Source: a virus. From it: a stretch of DNA of 57,200 bases. A program made the position numbers and the translations under genes. Positions 26,709-32,881 of this stretch are shown piece after piece; position 1 is the first letter of the stretch, and each line of letters opens with the position of its first letter. The stretch covers positions 1 to 57,200 of IMG/VR virus record IMGVR_UViG_3300032331_001209. The stretch is one strand, 5' to 3'. The notes below the pieces were generated by a model that worked only from the letters and a program-made list of their open reading frames with translations, did no database searches and was not told where the DNA came from.

Positions 26709-27137
26709 ATGGCGACGATCATCCCGACAGAGGGCGACCTTGTGGAGTCCCCGGCACCGGGCACCAGCGAGGAGGTGCAGACCGTTCTGGGCGCAATCGG
26801 GGTCCGTGCCCACGGAGCCCCGGACGGCTCGTCATGGTGGGTTCTCGAACCCCCTCTCGTGGGCGACACGGCCCGCAACGAGCGGGCCAGCCGCTTCTAC
26901 GCCTCCCGCACGGGCGGGGCACCTTTGACCCTGTACGGCAAGGTGCTGTACCTGTCGGCGGACGAGACCAAGGCACTCGCAGGGGTCGCGGAGGAGATGC
27001 TCCCGATCCGTGGCCGCACCTACGACGTGCGAGACAAGCTCAAGGCCATTGGGGCGCGTTGGTACGCCGCCGAGAAGGTCTGGAAGATCGCCAAGTCCAA
27101 GATGGCCGAGGCGGACGAGATCGTGAGGCGAGGTTGA
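26709..27137 (+). CDS. Small protein with DUF5710-like C-terminus (142 aa)
   Basis: ATG 26709 has GGAG four bases upstream. The C-terminal 40 residues, TYDVRDKLKAIGARWYAAEK then VWKIAKSK, match the short DUF5710-type motif (D.LKALGARWD...K.W). This motif is found in many mobile-element and DNA-primase-linked proteins and is thought to bind nucleic acid. The rest (SWWVLEPPLVGDTARNERAS) is unrecognised. The gene stands alone on the plus strand behind a GGGCGTAA element, which fits early or middle expression. Confidence 0.7.
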   Translation: MATIIPTEGDLVESPAPGTSEEVQTVLGAIGVRAHGAPDGSSWWVLEPPLVGDTARNERASRFYASRTGGAPLTLYGKVLYLSADETKALAGVAEEMLPIRGRTYDVRDKLKAIGARWYAAEKVWKIAKSKMAEADEIVRRG

Positions 27138-27279
27138 GGCGTCGGAAGCCCCCGGAACCACCGCTGCACCGTCTCCGTGGGGACATCGGTTGGGCAGGGT
27201 CGGTCACGAATCTGCTCATCCGATGGCCCTCCGAACAGAAGTCCACCGGGGTCGGACTACGGGTGACCCTGCCCTTCCG
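27138..27279. other. Convergent gap without recognised gene
   Basis: About 140 bases lie between the stops of the genes at 26709 and 27280. GGCAGGGTC near 27193 and GACCCTGCC near 27264 can pair across a ~60-base loop, which might end transcription from both sides. No coding frame here looks natural. Confidence 0.35.
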
Positions 27280-27456
27280 TCAGTCCCGAGGCTCGTCGGC
27301 ACCTCGCCGGAAGTAGCTGTAGAGGGCCTTCCCCAAGTCCTTGTCACAGGAGTAGCAACGGATGCCCTCGGCGGTGATCCGAAGGTGCTTGTGCTCGCAC
27401 TCGTCGTCGGGGTCGAGAACGCACCAGCGGTCCTCTGGCGGATGACGGTCTCTCAC
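27280..27456 (-). CDS. Small Cys-rich, zinc-finger-like protein (58 aa)
   Basis: The minus-strand frame from GTG 27456 to TGA 27280 reads VRDRHPPEDRWCVLDPDDEC, EHKHLRITAEGIRCYSC, DKDLGKALYSYFRRG. The pattern C..C...H.H...C.SC suggests one zinc site. A late-type CTATC element ends nine bases before the start, in the correct direction. No other credible gene covers this stretch. Function unknown. Confidence 0.6.
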   Translation of the reverse strand: MRDRHPPEDRWCVLDPDDECEHKHLRITAEGIRCYSCDKDLGKALYSYFRRGADEPRD

Positions 27457-27463
27457 ACGATAG

Positions 27464-27481
27464 GGGGGCGATAGGCGTACC
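27464..27481 (-). promoter_or_regulatory. Late-type promoter motif (CTATC)
   Basis: The minus strand contains GGTACGCCTATCGCCCCC, close to the start of the 58-residue gene. The upstream half (GTA) is shifted relative to the best examples. Confidence 0.4.
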
Positions 27482-27491
27482 GTAGGAACCT

Positions 27492-28046
27492 ATGCCACTC
27501 ACCGTTATCGTCGGTCCAATGTTCTCGGAAAAGTCCACCACCTTGCACCGTTACGTCTCGCGGGCGTTGCGGGCCAAGAAGCGCGTGGACGTGGTCGTGC
27601 CCGTGGTGGACACCCGCAGCAAGGGGCAGGTGGTCACCCACTCCGGGCTCACCTTGGAGTCACTGGGCGTCACACCCCGCACGGCGGCGAGCTCCGCAGA
27701 CCTGTACCGGGCGATGCCCTCCCCCGCCCCGGACCTCATGGTGATCGAGGAGGCCCAGTTCTTCGACATCGACCTCCCGCTGTGGGTCGGGAAGCTGGTC
27801 GAACAGGGCATCCACGTCGTCGCGGCGGGGCTCGATCTCACCAGCGAGGGCGGACCCTTCGGCCCGATGGGGCACCTCATGTGCCTCGCGGACCGGGTCG
27901 AGAAGCTCACGGCGATCTGCGCGTGCGGCGCGGAGGCCACCCGGACGAAGTGCCGGGTCAAGAAGGACGGGGATGTGCTGGTGGGGGGCGGCGGGGAGTA
28001 CGTCCCGGCGTGTTTGAAGTGCTGGCGGAAGCACCTCAAGCGATAG
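27492..28046 (+). CDS. tdk: Thymidine kinase (TK1 type)
   Basis: This 184-residue protein phosphorylates thymidine with ATP in the dTTP salvage pathway. It shows the TK1 layout: P-loop GPMFSEKST (residues 8-16), VVPVVDTRS (37-43), the catalytic glutamate in VIEEAQFFDID (84-94), AAGLDLTSEGGPFG, and a zinc-bound lasso with C143, C145, C174 and C177 ending in GGEYVPACLKCW. The P-loop has Glu at position 13 where the family has Gly (SGK(S/T)), an unusual change that may weaken ATP binding. AGGA lies before the ATG. The gene is on the opposite strand to its neighbours and converges with the gene at 28048. Confidence 0.93.
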   Translation: MPLTVIVGPMFSEKSTTLHRYVSRALRAKKRVDVVVPVVDTRSKGQVVTHSGLTLESLGVTPRTAASSADLYRAMPSPAPDLMVIEEAQFFDIDLPLWVGKLVEQGIHVVAAGLDLTSEGGPFGPMGHLMCLADRVEKLTAICACGAEATRTKCRVKKDGDVLVGGGGEYVPACLKCWRKHLKR

Positions 28047-28047
28047 A

Positions 28048-28527
28048 TCAGCTTCCAGCCAGATAATCGCGCAGCCGATCACCCACCAACTTGGCAATGT
28101 CCGCACCCAGTTTCGGGACGGACACATGAGACCAGTAGTTGTTGAAGTACTTCAGCGGGACTTTCACCGCGACGTTCTTCCCGCCACGCCCAAAAGTGTA
28201 CTCCACCGTGTAGTTCTCTGTGGTGTCAACATCGACCCAGATGTAGTCGTTGCCTTTGGGGTCGTCAGAGAAGTACCCCACGATCTCCAACTTCAGCGAG
28301 TTGGGGATGAGGTTCAGGGCGTCAAACCTGAGAACCCCCCTGAACCCTGCATCCAATTGGTTGAGGATGGCGTTGCCAAGGTCGCGGGTCAGATTCTTTT
28401 TGGCACCGTAGAGAGAATCGGCGTCGGGTGCTGCCGTCTTGGTGAGGAGGGGCATGAGGTGCGAACGGAGCTCCGGGTTGGTGTGAGCCAGCCGGATGAT
28501 CTTGGAACGGAGTGCTTGGTCGCTCAT
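28048..28527 (-). CDS. Leader-bearing protein of unknown function (159 aa)
   Basis: From ATG 28527 it opens with ALRSKIIRLAHTNPELR then HLMPLLTKTAA, the shared leader. The remainder (DADSLYGAKKNLTRDLGNAI, RFDALNLIPNSLKLEIVGYF, YFNNYWSHVSVPKLGADIAK) is a compact alpha/beta protein with no named family. A late-type promoter sits at 28555-28575. It is the fourth protein with the leader and directly follows the phosphatidylserine-decarboxylase-like gene, tying the leader to that group of enzymes. Confidence 0.8.
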   Translation of the reverse strand: MSDQALRSKIIRLAHTNPELRSHLMPLLTKTAAPDADSLYGAKKNLTRDLGNAILNQLDAGFRGVLRFDALNLIPNSLKLEIVGYFSDDPKGNDYIWVDVDTTENYTVEYTFGRGGKNVAVKVPLKYFNNYWSHVSVPKLGADIAKLVGDRLRDYLAGS

Positions 28528-28554
28528 TGAGATGGAACCTTTTCTTACGGGGTG

Positions 28555-28575
28555 GGGGGGATAGTCGGTCAAACG
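28555..28575 (-). promoter_or_regulatory. Late-type promoter motif (TTT-N6-CTATC)
   Basis: The minus strand contains CGTTTGACCGACTATCCCCC, overlapping the stop of the upstream gene and leading to the ATG at 28527. Confidence 0.55.
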
Positions 28576-31472
28576 AGGTTCGGCCAACCGTCGAGGGCGG
28601 CGAGGATCTTCTTGGCGGCGGTCTCCCCGTCCGTGACCTTCACGGGCTTGGCGGGGGCGTTCTCGTTCGTGCGGTCGATCACCGTGAGGTAGACCGAGGT
28701 ATCTCCCAGCGTGCTCTGGGTCAGCAAGAACTGCTGGTACTCGGGGAGGCCCGCCTCGACGTGCTCGGGCAGCGGGTACGCCGTGAGGTACACGTCGAAC
28801 ACCATCGCGTCCACGGTGCGGTCGCCCAGCTTGGCCGGGGCGAAGTGCGGGTGGACGGTGACCGACACGCTGTTCGGGTAGTTCAAGGCTCCTCGCACCG
28901 TCTCCCGCGCCTCGGTGGAGATCAGTCGGAGATCCTTGGGCATGATCTTCTGCGAGAGCGCCGAGAGCACCTCCCGCGCCTGTGCCCGGAACGCCTCAAA
29001 CCGCTCGTAGAGCATCTGGGCGTCCCGCAGGGCCATGCTGACCGTGGCGTCGCCGGGGTGCTGGACGAGGTAGGTGCGGCAGTGGGCGATGACGCGCTCG
29101 GCGTGTCGCATCCCATGCTCAGACTTGGCGAACACCTCCGTCTGCGAGTGCAGGGTGAGCGCCGCGATGCGCCCGACGATGGGCATCGGCACCGTCTCCG
29201 CGTAGGTGTCCAGCACCGCTTGGATGTCCGACGCCAGTGCCTCCAGCGTCTCCACGTCCCCGGCGATGACCTCCAGCGGATCGGGGGCCTTGGTGTGCTG
29301 GGCAACGACACGACGGACAGACGCAGTTCTCATGAGAGGCTCCTCGCAGGACGCAGGAGGCGGGTCTTGCCGCCCCTTCCAGAACACGGTGACGACTTCG
29401 ACGCGCCCGTTGTCCGTGGCGAATACCACCTTCAGCCGGGTCTTGGGGTCCACCCACTCGATCTTGTCCTGCGACAAGAGGGCCTCGTACTCACGAGGGT
29501 CTCGTTGCTGGAGCCCCTGCGCGTAGGCGATGAACGAGTTGAGGGCTCCCGCCACGTCCCTCACCGTGATGGACCTGTAGTCCATACGGAACTGGGCGTG
29601 GGGCAGGATCGTGAAGCTCTTGAAGCCAGAGCCCGATTCGGTGGTCAGCGGGTAGACCTTCCGGGCGTCTTGGTTCGTGAGGTCGCCCGTCTCGGCATCC
29701 TCGACGAGGTCTTCCCGCAGCCCCGGGTTGCGGATGGCGTTGTTGATGCGCTCCACCACCTTGCAAGGGCCACCGTTGACTCCCAAGGGAGGCGAGAGGT
29801 CCGCCGTCTTGCGTGCGGCGGCGAAGTCCGCCGATGCCTTCAAGAGAGACTCCGACAGGGGGCTGAACACGGGGGCGAACCCCGACTCGATCACTTCCAT
29901 GCGGAGCGCCCCGAGGACACCCGCAAGCCTCCTCGTGAAGGCGGACAGGTCCCCCTCTTGGTACGCATCCTCGGCCAGATCCAGCGCGTGGCCCGAAGCC
30001 GAGAACTTTCCGGGCTTGAGTTGCGGAGGGGAGAATGCGAGCGCGTCGTTGACCAGACCCCCGGCCCGCTGAAGCTCCCCCGGGGGCACCCCAAGGGACT
30101 TGGACAGGAACAGGAGCTCCTTGAGAAACCGTGTGAGGGCCGTGGCGAACTTGTCAGATGTCACTCGGGCCTTCTGTACGGCCAAGAAGTTCAGCGCGAG
30201 CGGTGAAAACTCTACTCCGACACTGGCCGTCTTCTTGGCCTTCTCGTCGGCGGTCTCCATCTGCTTCTTGACCTTCTCGGCCCACGCTCGTCCGGGGTCG
30301 CCACCCCAGATCAACCACGAGACGTTGCCCTTGTCGTTCCAAGGCTCGCCCTTGTGCTCGGGGGCGACGCCCTTGTTCTTCTCGTGGCGGGAGAAGAACG
30401 CCGTCATCTGCTTGATGGTGTCGGGCGAGATATTGTCCCGGTTCTTGAGGTTCACGGCCCGCTGGACGCCACTGCCGATGCCCTGCTTCGCGGCTTCCGC
30501 AGGGGTGAGCCCGCCCTTCTGCGAGGGCGATGCCTTCTCCCGGTACTCCAAGCCCTTCTCGGCGGCGTCAGCGACCGACTGTGGGGGCTTGAAGTCGATG
30601 TGCTTGTACTTCTCGGGCACGTCGGCGGTGACCCGTCTGGACGCCATTTTCACAGGTTCGACCCTCGGGTAGCGGAACTCCCAGTGACCGGGGTGATCCG
30701 GGTGGACTGCGATGGGGTCACCGATGAACACCGGGTGGTCGGTCTCGTCGAACACGAAGTCGAGGTCGGGCGGATAGACCACGAGGATCATCGACCCCCA
30801 CTCAAAACGGCCCACCTCGTCCACGGCCCGCACCGTGTCACCCACCGCGACGCTGCACTGGAAGTCTTGGATGGTCTTCTCACCGATGCAGCACAGGAAC
30901 ACCCGCCCGAAGCGCGTGCCAAGCTGGATGACCGTGACGTTGTTCCGCCCGAAAGGGTCCGTGTCCGAGGCGAAGCGGTAGACGCCCTGCACGACGCCAC
31001 CGATGGGTGCATAGACCCGGTGGCAGTCGTGGAGGTACAGGCTCATCTTGATGAACTTGTGCCCGCCGACGGACGGCTCCAAGAACTTCAGAGCCTCAAG
31101 GACGTTCGCCCTGCCCTGCTTCAGTTCGATCAGACCGTCGCCCACCCTTCCCGTGTACTCGATCTTGCCCTCGGCGGGAGAGCACAGGTCGGCGTGCTGG
31201 GCCATCTTCCTCGACGCCAGAAGCGTCTCCGGGGTGGGCGTCCGAAGGAACCAATCGTGGAAGGTGCGGTAGTCCGTGGGGAAGAACACGGAGCGCGGGA
31301 CGGTGTAGCCGCCCTTGGCGCTCATCCAATCCGCCAGACGGTTGAAGTCGATGCCCACGCTGTCCCGGCGAGCCCCCAAGTCACGGAGGTTGCGGAACAC
31401 CTCTTGGACGAGCTCGTGAGAGACGAGGTCCGGGTTCTGATACAGGGGCGTGAGCGGGTCGCGCATGGTCAC
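28569..31472 (-). CDS. Multidomain protein: phosphatidylserine-decarboxylase-like domain plus phage-specific and DUF4258-like domains
   Basis: This is a 967-residue protein from GTG 31472 (ATG 31466 also possible). Residues 60-235 match phosphatidylserine decarboxylase: SVFFPTDYRTFHDWFLR, CSPAEGKIEY, YLHDCHRVYAPIGGVVQGVY, DPFGRNNVTVIQL and GRFEWGSMILVVYP. The last holds the Gly-Ser self-cleavage pair (226-227) that makes the pyruvoyl cofactor. Two usual catalytic positions look altered: Asp is Glu101 in PAEG, and the second His of HRVH is Tyr154. Residues 330-400 (GIGSGVQRAVNLKN, MTAFFSRHEKNKG, WLIWGGDPGRAWAEKV) are a domain common in large-phage virion proteins. Residues 615-700 (ILPHAQFRMDYRSITVRDV, VVFATDNGRVEVVTVFW) resemble DUF4258/BrnT-type toxins. 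KTA/ASR junctions at 274-279, 413-418, 554-558 and 715-719 separate the domains. Confidence 0.78.
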   Translation of the reverse strand: MTMRDPLTPLYQNPDLVSHELVQEVFRNLRDLGARRDSVGIDFNRLADWMSAKGGYTVPRSVFFPTDYRTFHDWFLRTPTPETLLASRKMAQHADLCSPAEGKIEYTGRVGDGLIELKQGRANVLEALKFLEPSVGGHKFIKMSLYLHDCHRVYAPIGGVVQGVYRFASDTDPFGRNNVTVIQLGTRFGRVFLCCIGEKTIQDFQCSVAVGDTVRAVDEVGRFEWGSMILVVYPPDLDFVFDETDHPVFIGDPIAVHPDHPGHWEFRYPRVEPVKMASRRVTADVPEKYKHIDFKPPQSVADAAEKGLEYREKASPSQKGGLTPAEAAKQGIGSGVQRAVNLKNRDNISPDTIKQMTAFFSRHEKNKGVAPEHKGEPWNDKGNVSWLIWGGDPGRAWAEKVKKQMETADEKAKKTASVGVEFSPLALNFLAVQKARVTSDKFATALTRFLKELLFLSKSLGVPPGELQRAGGLVNDALAFSPPQLKPGKFSASGHALDLAEDAYQEGDLSAFTRRLAGVLGALRMEVIESGFAPVFSPLSESLLKASADFAAARKTADLSPPLGVNGGPCKVVERINNAIRNPGLREDLVEDAETGDLTNQDARKVYPLTTESGSGFKSFTILPHAQFRMDYRSITVRDVAGALNSFIAYAQGLQQRDPREYEALLSQDKIEWVDPKTRLKVVFATDNGRVEVVTVFWKGRQDPPPASCEEPLMRTASVRRVVAQHTKAPDPLEVIAGDVETLEALASDIQAVLDTYAETVPMPIVGRIAALTLHSQTEVFAKSEHGMRHAERVIAHCRTYLVQHPGDATVSMALRDAQMLYERFEAFRAQAREVLSALSQKIMPKDLRLISTEARETVRGALNYPNSVSVTVHPHFAPAKLGDRTVDAMVFDVYLTAYPLPEHVEAGLPEYQQFLLTQSTLGDTSVYLTVIDRTNENAPAKPVKVTDGETAAKKILAALDGWPNLV

Positions 31473-31543
31473 GTCTTGCCCACGGCGTCGATGAGCGCAC
31501 GGGCGGTCTCGGGAGTAGCACCGATGGAGGTGTAGATGGGCAT
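31469..31543 (-). CDS. 24-residue micro-ORF MPIYTSIGATPETARALIDAVGKT (N-terminal remnant of a spike gene?)
   Basis: An ATG at 31543 preceded by AGGAGAGGA opens a 24-codon frame whose TGA overlaps the GTG of the 967-residue gene (GTGACC). Its start, MPIYTSIGATPETA, resembles the N-terminus of the spike at 32882 (MPIFAAVGATEQTA). It may be a broken copy of that gene or a short translated leader coupling ribosomes to the big gene. A late-type promoter lies just upstream at 31565-31583. Confidence 0.55.
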   Translation of the reverse strand: MPIYTSIGATPETARALIDAVGKT

Positions 31544-31555
31544 GGAGTTCCTCTC

Positions 31556-32530
31556 CTAGTAGCGGCGCGATAGGCGGGCAAACTTCTGGGCGACGCGGGT
31601 TGGGTTGGGGGCGAGGTACCGGGAGGCCACTCGGGAGGCGAGCTTCACGGGCTCGACGCCCTTGCGGACGAGACCCGTCTTGGGGCTGACCTCGACCACT
31701 TCCTTGCCGCCGTTGCGGTAGCTGAACACCCGCACGGCGATCTTGGGCTTGTAGCCCTCGGGCAGGCGGTCCTCCAGCCCCCCGTAGTCCATCTTGCCGG
31801 GGATGACGTAGAAGTCCAACTCTCGGTCGGTGAGGTTCATCACCATCTGCGAGGTCGTCGCCATCGTGTCCACGTCCCGCACAGGGTCATTTTGCGTGCG
31901 CGGCCCCTCGGAGCGGTTCTTCATGAGGTCCGGGCCAAGGTCCGTGGGAGCCTTGCTCTGACGGAGGATCTGGGTGGCCTTCTCCTTCCGCGCCGCCGAG
32001 GACAGGTAGCCCTCACCGTCGGTGTAGCCCGTCCCGCCCGTGTCGCGCCCGTGGTTGGTGCGGACGTGAATCTCGCTCCCGTCCAAAGGCTTGATGATGC
32101 AGTCGCCGTTGATGAGCTCGACGGAGAACGCCCGGTTGGGGTCGCTCACGAACGAGTGACCTTCCAGCCCACCAAGGTGGGAGCACAGCGAGTCGATGGC
32201 TTCCTTGACCGTCTCGCACGCGAGAGCCTTGAGGATGCGTGCCCCGTCGAGGGACTTGCCCTTCTTGCCCTTCTTGTCCTCGACGGCCTTGCCCATGCCC
32301 TCGGCCTCGTCGAGGCCCACGGCGAGCGCCGCGTTGGCGATCCCGATGCCGTACTCGTTGATGCCCTCGCACCAGCCCGTGACGCTGTCGCGCATGTACG
32401 CGACCTCGACACCGTCGAGAAGTTCTCGGACGATGGTCACCCTCGGGATGTACTTGCGGTCGCGGTTCTTGAGAAGCGACCGCTTCCCGTCCCACACACC
32501 AGCAGCAATGACGCAAGCGAGTCTGTCCAT
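31556..32530 (-). CDS. Ntn-hydrolase, acyl-CoA:6-APA acyltransferase / C45-like
   Basis: From ATG 32530 it has 324 residues. The N-terminus MDRLACVIAAGVWDGKRSLL then KNRDRKY has the Ntn-hydrolase pattern of a near-N-terminal Cys (C6), an open strand and N-R-(D/N). Then come GWCEGINEYGIGIANAAL (typical GxNExGL.v.N) and VRTNHGRD, the TNH motif of acyltransferase/C45-type members. Such enzymes become active when the bond before the Cys is cleaved and hydrolyse or transfer acyl-amide groups. The C-terminus PVKLASRVASRYLAPN is a short motif also hinted at in its neighbours. It sits in the group of probably virion-linked enzymes. The substrate is unknown; action on a cell-envelope amide is a guess. 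Confidence 0.72.
   Translation of the reverse strand: MDRLACVIAAGVWDGKRSLLKNRDRKYIPRVTIVRELLDGVEVAYMRDSVTGWCEGINEYGIGIANAALAVGLDEAEGMGKAVEDKKGKKGKSLDGARILKALACETVKEAIDSLCSHLGGLEGHSFVSDPNRAFSVELINGDCIIKPLDGSEIHVRTNHGRDTGGTGYTDGEGYLSSAARKEKATQILRQSKAPTDLGPDLMKNRSEGPRTQNDPVRDVDTMATTSQMVMNLTDRELDFYVIPGKMDYGGLEDRLPEGYKPKIAVRVFSYRNGGKEVVEVSPKTGLVRKGVEPVKLASRVASRYLAPNPTRVAQKFARLSRRY
31565..31583 (-). promoter_or_regulatory. Late-type promoter motif (TTT-N6-CTATC) inside the 3' end of the Ntn-hydrolase gene
   Basis: The minus strand contains GTTTGCCCGCCTATCGCGC. It overlaps the codons for FARLSRR at the end of the upstream gene and precedes the micro-ORF and the 967-residue gene. Confidence 0.5.
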
Positions 32531-32556
32531 AGGGGGATTGGTCCTACGGGCGCGGA

Positions 32557-32575
32557 GTGATAGAACGGGAAACGC
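32557..32575 (-). promoter_or_regulatory. Late-type promoter motif (TTT-N6-CTATC)
   Basis: The minus strand contains GCGTTTCCCGTTCTATCAC about 27 bases before the ATG at 32530. Its upstream TTT lies within the right arm of the terminator at 32569-32606. Confidence 0.55.
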
Positions 32576-32606
32576 CCCAGACGGGGTGACCCATCCGGGG
32601 CGTTTC
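32569..32606 (-). terminator. Terminator-like hairpin after the gene at 32629
   Basis: GAAACGCCCC and GGGGCGTTTC form a perfect 10-bp stem with an 18-base loop that can itself partly pair. It lies in the 99-base gap between two minus-strand genes. A weak run (TTTCCCGTTC) follows instead of a U-tract, so it may be a terminator, a processing site, or both. It overlaps a promoter motif, so transcription could stop and restart here. Confidence 0.6.
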
Positions 32607-32628
32607 TCACGGGCACGGGGATGTTGGA

Positions 32629-32862
32629 TCAGCCCTCGTAGCCAGCGGGCTTGGCCTTCGCGGCGGCGAGGCTCGCGTCGCGCGCGGCTTGATCCTTCGT
32701 GACGGTCTTGCCCTTGACCGCCGGGGTCTCCTGTCCCCACTCCGACACGAACACCAGAACGGTGCCCACGGGCTGGGTCTTGGGGTCCACGGGGGTCTTG
32801 GCGGCGTCGCCCATCACATAGACGAACGGGGTGGCCTTCTCACGGGGGGTGCGGGTAGTCAT
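32629..32862 (-). CDS. Small Ala/Lys-rich protein (77 aa)
   Basis: The ATG at 32862 gives MTTRTPREKATPFVYVMGDA, then VGTVLVFVSEWGQETPAVKG and a basic Ala-rich tail (AARDASLAAAKAKPAGYEG). It follows the spike gene after 20 bases and ends before a strong hairpin. Size and place suggest a small virion decoration or accessory protein, but no family is known. Confidence 0.6.
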   Translation of the reverse strand: MTTRTPREKATPFVYVMGDAAKTPVDPKTQPVGTVLVFVSEWGQETPAVKGKTVTKDQAARDASLAAAKAKPAGYEG

Positions 32863-32881
32863 GGTCGGGGGTCTCCTTGGA

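Larger units (their letters stand above)
32531..32628. other. Intergenic region with hairpin and promoter (98 bp)
   Basis: The gap between the 77-residue gene and the Ntn-hydrolase gene holds the terminator-like hairpin and the late-type promoter described separately, then AGGA about 11 bases before the ATG at 32530. Nothing else is seen. Confidence 0.6.

Noticed and set aside
27192-27275. Long-range inverted repeat GGCAGGGTC / GACCCTGCC as terminator
   Set aside because: The arms are short and imperfect with a loop of about 60 bases and no U-run, so only a note was kept in the gap entry.
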